The position numbers and the translations under genes were made by a program. Source: DAOUCV01 sp034432095 (GTDB taxonomy: Bacteria; Chloroflexota; Dehalococcoidia; Dehalococcoidales; UBA2162). From it: DNA of 31,777 nt. This document shows positions 20,822 through 29,163 of the stretch, piece by piece; position 1 is the stretch's first letter; each line of letters opens with the position of its first letter. The DNA lies in NCBI GenBank assembly GCA_034432095.1, contig DAOUCV010000087.1:1-31777 (forward strand), read 5' to 3'. The notes below the pieces were generated by a model. The model did not search any database, was not told the DNA's origin, and saw only the letters and a program-made list of their open reading frames with translations.

Positions 20822-22059
20822 GATACGCCATAACAGGAGCAACCATTGACCAAGTAAGAAATGTTGGTGCTGTCGACATTAAAGAGGCGCGCTCTACTGG
20901 CATTATCTTTGCCACGCTCACCGAGGAGCAGGTAGGTAGGCTCAAATCTCAAGGGTGCACAGTGACTAAGATAGGCGAGGTAAAGACAGCGGTAATGCCA
21001 CCGGCACCTGTTGCTGGGATGCCTACTTACACCCCGGAGCAGCTCGTGCAGATAGCTGGGCTGGAAGACCTCAGAAATATTAGTCACCCACCTCTCTATG
21101 GTGAAGGCTTCAATCTGGCTATAGTGGATACTGGCATAAGGTCTACGCATGAGAAAATTAATGGCCATGTAGTTTACTCAAAGAACTACACCTCTGACCC
21201 GGCTGGAGACGGCTTCGACCATGGTACTGGCGTCGCTTCGATCGCTTTAGCTGTTGCCCCAGAATGCAACCTTCTTGACTTTAAGGTACTGAACAACAAG
21301 GGACAGGGAACTGAGGAAGAGGTTGTTCTGGCACTAGATGACATCATCTCAATGCATGATGTAGGGTCAGAGTTTGCACCCCATGTGATAAATCTTAGTT
21401 TAGGCTCTCTGGACGATGGCAACCCGAATAATATATTGAGGATTGCCTGTCGTGCTGCCCTTCAGAGGAATATCTGGGTTTTTGCCGCTGCTGGAAACAG
21501 CGGGCCTGCCCCAGGAACAATAACGTCTCCCGCCTGTGAAAGGTATGTAGGGGCTGTGGGCTCGGCGAAATACCTGCCAAACCAGAAGACTTTTGTCGTG
21601 AGCAATTTTTCTTCCCGCGGGCCAACCTTGGAGGGATTGATCAAGCCGGACGCGCTGTTGTTTGGCGAGGACATTGATATGGCAAGTTCCTCTAGTGACA
21701 CTGCCACTACCGCTAAAAGTGGCACCAGCTTTTCCACACCCTTTGCTTCAGCAATGGCACTCACCTTTCTAGAAGGTCTACAGAGGCGAGCCGAACTTAC
21801 ACAGGAGATACCTGGCGTATATCCAGAGCTTGGTATCTGGTATTTTACCCTGGCTGACATAATTGACAGATATCTTGCCGGGGTCTCTATTAAGCCTCAG
21901 GGTGTACCTGCTGGCAAAGATAATGAGTACGGTTACGGTCTACCATTTGGGCCTCTAATATTGCAAACACTCGGAGTCAAACCGGCCATTGACCTGAGTG
22001 CAATGTTCACTGGCATGATGGCGGTCATGATGATGGGAATGGTGGTGAAGATGATATGA
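20818..22059 (+). CDS. Subtilisin-like serine protease with a C-terminal Met-rich span
   Basis: A 413-residue S8 protease. Catalytic triad: D104 in IVDTGI, H135 in DHGTGVAS, S304 in GTSFSTP, with oxyanion N227 in AAAGNSG. Residues 1-55 resemble an I9-type propeptide. There is no signal peptide; the protein ends with a membrane segment (about 395-413, MFTGMMAVMMMGMVVKMI) of the same Met-rich class as the small membrane proteins. The GTG start overlaps the previous stop. A role in particle maturation or host entry is plausible. Confidence 0.9.
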   Translation: MRYAITGATIDQVRNVGAVDIKEARSTGIIFATLTEEQVGRLKSQGCTVTKIGEVKTAVMPPAPVAGMPTYTPEQLVQIAGLEDLRNISHPPLYGEGFNLAIVDTGIRSTHEKINGHVVYSKNYTSDPAGDGFDHGTGVASIALAVAPECNLLDFKVLNNKGQGTEEEVVLALDDIISMHDVGSEFAPHVINLSLGSLDDGNPNNILRIACRAALQRNIWVFAAAGNSGPAPGTITSPACERYVGAVGSAKYLPNQKTFVVSNFSSRGPTLEGLIKPDALLFGEDIDMASSSSDTATTAKSGTSFSTPFASAMALTFLEGLQRRAELTQEIPGVYPELGIWYFTLADIIDRYLAGVSIKPQGVPAGKDNEYGYGLPFGPLILQTLGVKPAIDLSAMFTGMMAVMMMGMVVKMI

Positions 22060-22175
22060 GCCAGGTTCAGCTGCAGTCGTTAGATTGGACACTCATAGTC
22101 ATCGGCTTGGTCGATGTTATGGTTGTCACTACCATAGCCATAATGATATCTAAGTTGTTAGGGCCGAGAGGATAA
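22056..22175 (+). CDS. Very small membrane protein
   Basis: A 39-residue protein whose ATG overlaps the protease stop (ATGA). About ten polar residues with LQSLDW precede one span of some 20 residues, then a short tail KLLGPRG. Same plan as the 40-residue protein at 13631. Translationally coupled to the protease. Confidence 0.55.
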   Translation: MSQVQLQSLDWTLIVIGLVDVMVVTTIAIMISKLLGPRG

Positions 22176-22186
22176 AGGAGGTGAAT

Positions 22187-22393
22187 ATGGAAACAGAGGA
22201 AAAGATAGTTATCGGCGGTATGGTAGCAATAGTTAGTGTCTTGATGCTGGCGCAGGTAGTCCAGGCAACCATACCTCAGCCTCAATATACCTGTCCCATC
22301 TGCGGCGCAAAATTTATGACCTATGACGAGCTATACAGCCACTTTATACAAAGTCACCCGAGTGAGCCGATAGAGGTGATATGGACGGATTGA
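22187..22393 (+). CDS. Membrane span plus C2H2 zinc finger
   Basis: A 68-residue protein behind AAAGGAGG. A hydrophobic span at about residues 7-27 is followed by a classical C2H2 finger: CPIC, 12 residues, H, 4 residues, H (within YTCPICGAKF to FIQSH). Zinc fingers on membrane anchors are uncommon in bacteria and suggest a protein- or nucleic-acid-contacting domain at the membrane face. Confidence 0.7.
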   Translation: METEEKIVIGGMVAIVSVLMLAQVVQATIPQPQYTCPICGAKFMTYDELYSHFIQSHPSEPIEVIWTD

Positions 22394-22411
22394 AGGTGTA
22401 AGGAGGAAAAG

Positions 22412-22771
22412 ATGAAGCCACAAGTCAAGATAGAGATGATGAAAATGGATGACCCGACTTTCGAAGCGGGGGTGACTAAAACCGCTAGGGCCAGGCTGAC
22501 CAACCCTACCGCCAAGCAGTTCACCTACATGGCGGAGCTGTATCTTGGGGTGACTAAGGTAACTACTTCAGGGGTGAGCACGGTAACGATACCAGCTAAC
22601 AGCTACTTGGACGTAAACTTCACCGTGACCATGCCTCTGGTGGAGGGAAGCTATCCCGTGTTCCTCGATGTCTGGTCTGACTCTACGCTGCTCAAGCACT
22701 ACCAGGCAATGGAGAATGTAGTGATAGTCATCTCGCCTGCAATAGAAATTGGTGTAATTACGTGGGTGTGA
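22412..22771 (+). CDS. Beta-sandwich protein, paralogue of the next gene's N-terminus
   Basis: A 119-residue protein behind AAGGAGGAAAAG. One CARDB/Ig-like domain with a conserved segment (KTARARLTNPTAKQFTYM) that recurs in the next gene as KTAKVAMRNPTAKAFDYN. No span, no enzyme motif. Likely a surface or particle protein that arose by duplication. Confidence 0.7.
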   Translation: MKPQVKIEMMKMDDPTFEAGVTKTARARLTNPTAKQFTYMAELYLGVTKVTTSGVSTVTIPANSYLDVNFTVTMPLVEGSYPVFLDVWSDSTLLKHYQAMENVVIVISPAIEIGVITWV

Positions 22772-22824
22772 TATGATGAGGTTGTAAGCAAGGTCAAATT
22801 ATTCTTTGGGACAAGGAGAATGAG

Positions 22825-23847
22825 ATGCCTCAATTCGCGCCAGGAGAAGTAAAGACCGCAAAGGTCGCCATGCGAAACCCGACAGCTAAAGCCTTCGACT
22901 ACAACGGCTTTATCTATATGGGGACAGACCTCGCGGTGGTCTCCGAGAAGGCTTTTCGGCTGCTTGCTGGCGAGGAAAAGCAGGTCAGCTTCCCGGTGAG
23001 TATGCCTACCACTCCCGGGGTATATCCTGTACATATCGGGGTATTTTCCGAGGGAGCGAACATTGTCCTCTACCGGGCAGTCGAGGATGTTGAGATCATC
23101 TCGGGTGTGGCCAAGTTCATCTATGCCTCTGATGTAAAGCAGACGCTCTACCATCAGCCAAACTATCCGGCATGGGCAGAAGGTCTGGAAATCTCGGTGG
23201 ATATAAAGAATACCGGTAGTGGTGCTGGTACCTGCACTCCCATCTGGTACGTTGAGACATGCTACGGGTACCACACGGTGGGTCTTGGGCAGCAGATAGT
23301 CAACCCCGGGGAAACTGCCACCTTCTCCGGGAGGTGGTACTGGCCCTACGGGCCGATGGAGCCGGATGAATGGTGGCGTCCGGGCTTCATCATAAGTGGA
23401 GCCGGTCCCATTTCCCTCGCCTTCGGACGCTCGCTCTACCTTGTCTCGGTAGACATTCCATCACAGATCATCTCGGGTAGCAAATACCTGGCAACACAGA
23501 CTATACACTTACCCTACGCTGCTGATAGCCTTTTCAGGGTTGAGCTGTGCTTAACCCCGACGCGAAGGTCGGTAGCCAGTTCGGCTCTAATCGGTGCCGT
23601 TACCTATGCGAACATTATTCTTACCGCAACAAAGGATTACGAAGTTAAAGGCGTCTACACAGATAGGGTAAGTTATCCCGCCGAGGCAATTGACTGGGAC
23701 TATTGGAACAGGCCTTTCCCACTTCCGCGGGGCACCTACAATGTGGTTTCCAGCGTCTATCACTGGTATGCGACTAACGAATACATGACCGCCGGTTATG
23801 GCTGGATTTGGGAGAACTATATTGTTGGGCAGGTGCAGGTAGTATGA
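22825..23847 (+). CDS. Large beta-rich protein with a duplicated N-terminal domain
   Basis: A 340-residue protein; AAGGAG (22813-22818) precedes the ATG. Residues 1-95 are homologous to the preceding protein (NPTAKAFDYN...). The remaining 245 residues are two further beta-rich, Trp- and Tyr-rich domains with no motif known to me. It resembles a multi-domain spike or adhesin. No signal peptide and no span, so attachment must be to other components. Confidence 0.65.
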   Translation: MPQFAPGEVKTAKVAMRNPTAKAFDYNGFIYMGTDLAVVSEKAFRLLAGEEKQVSFPVSMPTTPGVYPVHIGVFSEGANIVLYRAVEDVEIISGVAKFIYASDVKQTLYHQPNYPAWAEGLEISVDIKNTGSGAGTCTPIWYVETCYGYHTVGLGQQIVNPGETATFSGRWYWPYGPMEPDEWWRPGFIISGAGPISLAFGRSLYLVSVDIPSQIISGSKYLATQTIHLPYAADSLFRVELCLTPTRRSVASSALIGAVTYANIILTATKDYEVKGVYTDRVSYPAEAIDWDYWNRPFPLPRGTYNVVSSVYHWYATNEYMTAGYGWIWENYIVGQVQVV

Positions 23848-24521
23848 AGACCTACCTTGAGACAGAAGATGTGGAAAGGCTGGAGGAGGCTGGAGAGTAC
23901 CTGAGGGATAGGCTACTTATCCGGCTCCTGTTCCGGCTCGGCTGCCGTATCAGCGAGGCGCTGGGTATTACCGTGAGCGATATTGACTTCAACCGGGGCA
24001 CGGTGACCATTCAGCACCTGAAATTCAAGGTGAAGCTGACCTGCCCTCACTGCGGCGGCGGGGTGGCTAAGACAGCGAAGTTCTGCGCTGCCTGCGGCCA
24101 GCCGGTGGAGCAGGCACTGGCCGAGGAGAAGGAGCACCGCCGACAGCGGACTTTACCCCTAGATAGAGAGACGCTGGACATGCTGAAGGACTACATCGAC
24201 CGGGGCGGACCAGTGTCTCAGAATGGCAAGCAGCTTCTCTTCGGTATCAACCGCCACCGGGCCTGGCAGATAGTCAAAGAGTGCGCTAGAAGAGCAGAGT
24301 TACCTCATCTGGTGAATCCAGAGACGGGTAAGCTGCATCATGTCAGCCCACACCGACTTCGTGACGCCTTTGCCATTCATGCGGTGAAGCACAATGATTC
24401 CGGAGACGGACTCCGGCTTTTGCAGGAACATCTTGGTCATCAGAGCATAACGACTACCATGAGATATAGGAAGATATCGGGGGAGGAGCATAGGGAATGG
24501 TACGAAAAACTCTGGGAATAG
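23844..24521 (+). CDS. Tyrosine recombinase with an inserted zinc ribbon
   Basis: A 225-residue protein; ATG overlaps the previous stop. Catalytic residues of the integrase family are present: R35 (GCRISEAL), H170-xx-R173 (HRLRD), H199 (LGH), and Y208 (TTMRY). Between the second beta strand and the His-Arg helix lies a zinc ribbon, CPHC at 67-70 and CAAC at 81-84. The N-terminal core-binding domain is missing, so only the catalytic part is encoded. It may catalyse integration, excision or dimer resolution; DNA contacts may rely on the ribbon or a partner. Confidence 0.85.
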   Translation: MKTYLETEDVERLEEAGEYLRDRLLIRLLFRLGCRISEALGITVSDIDFNRGTVTIQHLKFKVKLTCPHCGGGVAKTAKFCAACGQPVEQALAEEKEHRRQRTLPLDRETLDMLKDYIDRGGPVSQNGKQLLFGINRHRAWQIVKECARRAELPHLVNPETGKLHHVSPHRLRDAFAIHAVKHNDSGDGLRLLQEHLGHQSITTTMRYRKISGEEHREWYEKLWE

Positions 24522-24676
24522 ATACAAATCCTCACCAGAAAATAGTGGCCAAGGAAAGAGGCGAACGGAAAACAGCGTTTGGCTACTGCCAGACATGCCG
24601 GCGGTATAGCTGGATGACACTGAATAACAAGCGCTGGGTATGTAATGAGTGTGGCTGCCCGGTAGAGGAGGTCTAA
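24497..24676 (+). CDS. Small zinc-ribbon protein overlapping the recombinase
   Basis: A 59-residue basic protein with CQTC (31-34) and CNECGC (49-54). GGGGGAGGAG (24479-24488), inside the recombinase gene, is its ribosome site, and it overlaps that gene by 25 nt. Coupled translation suggests a recombinase partner. The same 25-nt overlap geometry is seen at 4227. Confidence 0.6.
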   Translation: MVRKTLGIDTNPHQKIVAKERGERKTAFGYCQTCRRYSWMTLNNKRWVCNECGCPVEEV

Positions 24677-24743
24677 TTTTGAGAAAAGCTTTAGGAGACC
24701 ATCAGTCCCTATCCCATATTTCAGAGAACTAGGAAGGGCAAAT

Positions 24744-26888
24744 ATGTCTGGAACAGGTTCTATAACAATAAGGAATCGCCAATGGGTTGTGAGCTTAACC
24801 TCAACCTATGCCGAGCTTACCACAGGGCTTAGCGGAGTGGAGTCAATACCCGCTGGGACGGGTATGCTTTTTGACTTGGGCACGGACTATAGTGTCATCC
24901 AGATTGACATGACTCAGATGCTGTTCCCCCTAGACATTATCTTCATCAACAGCGCCCAGGGCGTGGTGGGCGTGATGCATAACGTCCAGCCAGGCGAGAC
25001 TGATGTCCGTTTTGAAGCAATCTCAACACCCGGTGCCAGGTGGTTTCTGGAGGTCAACGCCGGTGAGGCAGAAGGCATATCGGTTGGCGACGATGTGGCC
25101 ATCCAAGGCAGTGTCGCCACCACCCAGCCCAACATAGCCAGCATTCTCAATTTCGTCATCATCTTCATGATTGTGGTGTTCATGGGCAAGATGGCTATCA
25201 GGGCGGTTTCGCCACCAAAGCCCAGGCTGCAGCTCTATGGCCCCAGGGGAGAAAGGCTGCTGCAGACGGAACAGAAGATTAACCCAAAGGAATGGCAGTT
25301 TGCCGAAGGTATGTGGGAGGTGACAAAGGAAGACGCCGAGAGAGGAGATGTCGCCGGTGAAGACATCATGTTCTGTGAGTACATCCGGGACCTGGTGAAG
25401 TTGGGTGAGAAGGTCACCGATGAAGAGGCCAAGGTGTTGCGGGATGCCTGGAAGAAGCGATGGGGACAGCCATACCTTGCACAGACTGTCCCCAGGAGAG
25501 AACTGCGCTTCGCCGACAGGCCGCAGATAGTTACCGCCGATACCCTGAGGGGCTGGCTGAAAGAGGGCTTGGCCCGCCCGATACAGACCGCTGGCTTCTA
25601 TGGCGCCGAGGGCTACAAGCCGCGGCTCTATGTCGTGGGTGAGACTATTTACCAGATAGAATGGGGACCCGCCAAGAAGCATCAACTGCTCCCGGCCGGC
25701 ATCGAGCACATGGCCCATGAAACTAAAGAGCGACTTCGCAAGGAGGGGGTGGAGATTGGCCCACCTGCAGGGCCACCACCCGGTAAACCTACCAGGGCTG
25801 ATGTCACTGTCAGCGCTAGGCAGAAACTGGGCGTCTGGATTACCGATAAACGAACAGGCGTTACTCTGGCCGAGTGGACGGATAGAGACGCCAGAACACT
25901 GTTTGAGGAAGGCTCGTTCCGGGGTCGAGTGCCAGTATCCGCCTGGGAAGCTCCGGACGATGAGTTGGTGAATAGCGTGCTGGACTACGCCGAGGCCGTT
26001 GGCTTGCTGGCCAAGAAGAGTCCGGTAATGCACCTGCCCCAGACGGAAAAAGGTCAATATGCTTGGCTGATAACTGACCCGGAGACGGGAGAGATCATAA
26101 TCAAGCCTGGCTATACCACGGTAAGCAAGGCGCAGAGAGCAGCGCGGGATTTTGCGCTGCGCCGGGCCAAATACGCCGGAGAGCATACCGTCAAACTCAG
26201 GATATACGATAGGGAGCCGGATATAGGCGACCTTGAGACCGGCGTGGTATTTCGCGGTGAGATACGCCTGCCTGAAGGCAGGGTGATGGAGGAGATGCTG
26301 GAGCCTCAAGCTCTCCCCAGGTTCAAGCCAGGGGAAATAGTTAAGTATAAAGGCGAGAGGGTGAGAGTCTCGGAACAGATTGGTGATATGGTAAATATCT
26401 TCATTCCTTCCCGCCAAGAGTTAGTTTGGGTGAAACCTGAGACACTGGAAAGAATCGAAGGCGAGTTGTTGGCGAAAGAGGTTGGGAAACCAATAACAAA
26501 AGGGGGAGGGGGCAAGCCGGCCAGCAGAAAAGTTTACTTCATCGGCTCCTGCAAAGTAGAACAGATTGGGTTCTTCCCTGAGGTTGAGTGGTTTTGCATC
26601 ACTCACAACGAAGAAGTTGGCTTAGAGGTTCGGTGTCCTCGGTCGCCCCTTACCAATGATGAGTGGAAAGCGGCTTTTGAGCTTGTACGAGAGGCTTTCC
26701 CTGAAGGTCAGCAGATGGCCAAGGTAATTCCAATTGAGCCGCGTCGCCCCCGTCCCGGCAAAGAAGAGCTGGAGTTTTTACCCGACAGCCCGGAAGTGCT
26801 AGCCCAGACCATTGATGCCATCGGCTACCGCGAGAAGATAGACACCGCCTTCCTGGAGGCAATCAAAAGGGCAAAGGGGTTAAGGTAA
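24744..26888 (+). CDS. DUF192-like domain, membrane span and long C-terminal region
   Basis: A 714-residue protein. Residues about 10-122 resemble the DUF192 family (GLSG, then PAGTGMLFDL, LDIIFINSAQGVVGV, FLEVNAGEAEGISVGDDV). A span of the Q-x-NI-x-SI type follows at 129-151. The remaining 560 residues are soluble and modular: LRLYVVGETIYQIEWG-like beta parts, a WITDKRTGVTLAEW module echoed by AWLITDPETGEIII, and a KPGEIVKYKGERVRV SH3-like part. The function is unknown. A DUF192 domain on a membrane anchor with this tail is unfamiliar to me. Confidence 0.65.
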   Translation: MSGTGSITIRNRQWVVSLTSTYAELTTGLSGVESIPAGTGMLFDLGTDYSVIQIDMTQMLFPLDIIFINSAQGVVGVMHNVQPGETDVRFEAISTPGARWFLEVNAGEAEGISVGDDVAIQGSVATTQPNIASILNFVIIFMIVVFMGKMAIRAVSPPKPRLQLYGPRGERLLQTEQKINPKEWQFAEGMWEVTKEDAERGDVAGEDIMFCEYIRDLVKLGEKVTDEEAKVLRDAWKKRWGQPYLAQTVPRRELRFADRPQIVTADTLRGWLKEGLARPIQTAGFYGAEGYKPRLYVVGETIYQIEWGPAKKHQLLPAGIEHMAHETKERLRKEGVEIGPPAGPPPGKPTRADVTVSARQKLGVWITDKRTGVTLAEWTDRDARTLFEEGSFRGRVPVSAWEAPDDELVNSVLDYAEAVGLLAKKSPVMHLPQTEKGQYAWLITDPETGEIIIKPGYTTVSKAQRAARDFALRRAKYAGEHTVKLRIYDREPDIGDLETGVVFRGEIRLPEGRVMEEMLEPQALPRFKPGEIVKYKGERVRVSEQIGDMVNIFIPSRQELVWVKPETLERIEGELLAKEVGKPITKGGGGKPASRKVYFIGSCKVEQIGFFPEVEWFCITHNEEVGLEVRCPRSPLTNDEWKAAFELVREAFPEGQQMAKVIPIEPRRPRPGKEELEFLPDSPEVLAQTIDAIGYREKIDTAFLEAIKRAKGLR

Positions 26889-28393
26889 TGGTAGTAACCG
26901 CAGCGCCGCCCACAGTCCTCTCTATGGATGAATACCGCCGCACTTGGCAGCCGCAGGGCTGGGAGATGATCATCATCGGCCCAACATCAACCTGGCGGCC
27001 GGAGTGGAGAGAATGGGAGGCCATCAGGGATATTGTGCAGAATGCACTCGACGAGAGCGAGTACTACCGCTGGGGCTATGATGAGAAGGGGCTGTGGATA
27101 CGGGACACCGGGAAGGGCGTGGCGGTAGTCGATTTTCTTTTGGGCCCGCCCAAGCTGAAGCCTGACTACGCCCGGGGTAAGTTTGGCGAAGGAATGAAGA
27201 TTGCCGCCCTGGCCCTGATCCGCAAGGGATACTCCGTACATGTCGAGACGGTGGGGCGGGAGTTGTGGCTTATCTTTCTAGAGCAGAAGGCGAACGGCAC
27301 TACGGAGACCCTGGCTGCCATGTGGCGGCCCAACGGCAGACATCGGGGCACCGAGTTTCACATCATCGGCTACTTCGGCTCGGCATTTGAGAACAGGTTT
27401 GCCGTTAACCTGCCGGCAGAGGCTGTCCTGGCCAAAGCCCCCAGCCCTCTGGATAAGCCAATCAGGCGCTTCAACCAGCTCCTCAGCCCGGCTCATACCG
27501 AGACTCCCCGGATCTACGCCCGTGATATCTATATGAGGGACATAAAGAGCCTCTACAGCTACAACCTGTGGGGCTTTGAGATGGCTCCGGACCGTCACGG
27601 CCCGAAGCATGAACCGGACATGTGGGCTGACGTGGGTCGGCTCTGGTGCTGCATCACCAAAGTCGACCTCGTCAGGGATTTCCTGCGCATGGTGCACCTC
27701 CCTCCGGTAGTCGAGACCGACGAGTCCCACAACATCCAAATGGACAAGTGGTCGATGGGTAAGGAGCCGAAGACAGGCATGCTCTACGCCGAGTTTGTCA
27801 GAGAAAACGCTTCCGTGTGGCGTGAGGCCTGGCGGCTGGAGTTCGGCGAGGATGCCGTCATAAGGACTTCGGATCGCTGGGACAACATGGTAAAGCACTT
27901 GGGCTACACTCCCCATAGCATCAATTGGATGGCGAGGGCCACTATCAGCGAGGCTATTACCACCGACAAAAACATCATCGACGCCAGCGCCGAGAGACTG
28001 AGGGAAGCTGAAGTTGTCCCAGATGAAAAGCTGACAGCGAGGCAGTTGGCCCACTTGCGGTTAGCCAGGGAAATTATACACGGGGTTACCCCCAATATAA
28101 CCGGACGTGATGTCCGTGCCGTCCATGCCGCCGTCATCCCGCCCGCCAGCGACCGGGTGAGGACAGCCGGCATGTACAGCCGGGTCACCGAGGAGATATT
28201 CATCGACTTGAACACCCTGGAGCATGGCAAGTCAACGGTGGACGCTGCAGTTCACGAACTGGCCCACCACACCTCGGGAGCGGAAGACTTGGAAGAAGAG
28301 CACTCCAGCCACATGACCATGATAGCCGGTTACGTAGTGCAGTACACTCACGCAGGTGTTTTTGATGAGTTGATGGAGGGAGTGACATGGTGA
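26888..28393 (+). CDS. GHKL-type ATPase with C-terminal HExxH motif
   Basis: A 501-residue protein. The GHKL (Bergerat) fold is clear: N box E44-xx-RDIVQNALDE, G1 box D73-x-G-x-G77, and G2 box GKFGEGMK (97-104). Such domains occur in Hsp90, gyrase, MutL and phage rIIA-like proteins. Near the end stands H456-E-L-A-H460 with acidic and His residues after it, a zinc-peptidase-like motif. The protein may couple ATP-driven conformational change with proteolysis. Similarity to phage rIIA-type proteins is only by layout. No span is present. Confidence 0.75.
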   Translation: MVVTAAPPTVLSMDEYRRTWQPQGWEMIIIGPTSTWRPEWREWEAIRDIVQNALDESEYYRWGYDEKGLWIRDTGKGVAVVDFLLGPPKLKPDYARGKFGEGMKIAALALIRKGYSVHVETVGRELWLIFLEQKANGTTETLAAMWRPNGRHRGTEFHIIGYFGSAFENRFAVNLPAEAVLAKAPSPLDKPIRRFNQLLSPAHTETPRIYARDIYMRDIKSLYSYNLWGFEMAPDRHGPKHEPDMWADVGRLWCCITKVDLVRDFLRMVHLPPVVETDESHNIQMDKWSMGKEPKTGMLYAEFVRENASVWREAWRLEFGEDAVIRTSDRWDNMVKHLGYTPHSINWMARATISEAITTDKNIIDASAERLREAEVVPDEKLTARQLAHLRLAREIIHGVTPNITGRDVRAVHAAVIPPASDRVRTAGMYSRVTEEIFIDLNTLEHGKSTVDAAVHELAHHTSGAEDLEEEHSSHMTMIAGYVVQYTHAGVFDELMEGVTW

Positions 28394-29094
28394 CTAGCCA
28401 GCAGCTTAATATCAACAGCCTCATAAGCGCCATGGCCCTCATGGTCATCTTAGCGGCGTTCTTCCGCATGGTCAATAAGATGCTGTTTGCTGAAGAGAGG
28501 GGATTGCTGCCGCAAACAAAGAAGTATCTCACCATCCTCGACGCTGGCGATACCATCTTCCAGGAAGGAGAGGTGGTATCACCTGAGGCTTATGAAAGGG
28601 AGAATGAACGGGTAAAGAAGCTGGGGCTCAGGCCCGCCTTCGGCAAGCACTTGGCGGATATACTGCCCCCCAGGGCGGCCCAGACCGAGCCTCAAACGAC
28701 AGGATACCGAACTCTCAAGCTCTTTGATGAAAAGGAACCCTTCTTTGTCTACCTGCGTCCAGGTGAAGATGTAGCAGCGGCAACTAAATTCAGAATGGCG
28801 CAGTTAGAAACCAAGCCAGGCTATAAGTATACCGTTTTTATAGTCATTCAGGAGAAGGGGAGAATAATTGACATCCAGGGATACCATATGCACGAAGACC
28901 CTCAACAAGACTATCACGTTTACTGGCTCCCACACTATCGACCACCAGATGAAATCATGACCCGTATTGAGAAGGATGCTGGCTTCAGATTCCCCCCAGA
29001 GATATGGAGAAAGCCGCCCAAATTCTTGCATCTTTCTCAGACGGAGCCTCTTATGCCATTAACAATTAAAAGGGGTTTTGCAGGAGTTGACTAA
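28387..29094 (+). CDS. Membrane-anchored protein with an N-terminal Q-x-NI-x-S span
   Basis: A 235-residue protein overlapping the ATPase gene by 7 nt. The N-terminus (TSQQLNINSLISAMALMVI) is a membrane segment with the same entry motif as the small proteins at 13408 and 13631 and the DUF192-like protein. The soluble remainder has an AEERGLLP linker and a beta-rich domain with several Tyr, His and Pro residues. No enzyme motif. Ends 69 nt before the next gene. Confidence 0.7.
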   Translation: MVTSQQLNINSLISAMALMVILAAFFRMVNKMLFAEERGLLPQTKKYLTILDAGDTIFQEGEVVSPEAYERENERVKKLGLRPAFGKHLADILPPRAAQTEPQTTGYRTLKLFDEKEPFFVYLRPGEDVAAATKFRMAQLETKPGYKYTVFIVIQEKGRIIDIQGYHMHEDPQQDYHVYWLPHYRPPDEIMTRIEKDAGFRFPPEIWRKPPKFLHLSQTEPLMPLTIKRGFAGVD

Positions 29095-29163
29095 GAAGCT
29101 CGACGAACTTCAAGTTAAAATGGCTAAGGCAAGGTTCAGCATTTAGCCGTTACAAAGGACAGA

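Noticed and set aside
25023..26417. Long minus-strand frame of 464 codons
   Set aside because: It lies entirely opposite the DUF192-like gene, has no ribosome site and no protein-like motif; it is a shadow of GC-rich codon use.
29087..29146. 19-residue TTG-started peptide before the 29164 gene
   Set aside because: Too short, poor ribosome-site spacing, no supporting motif.
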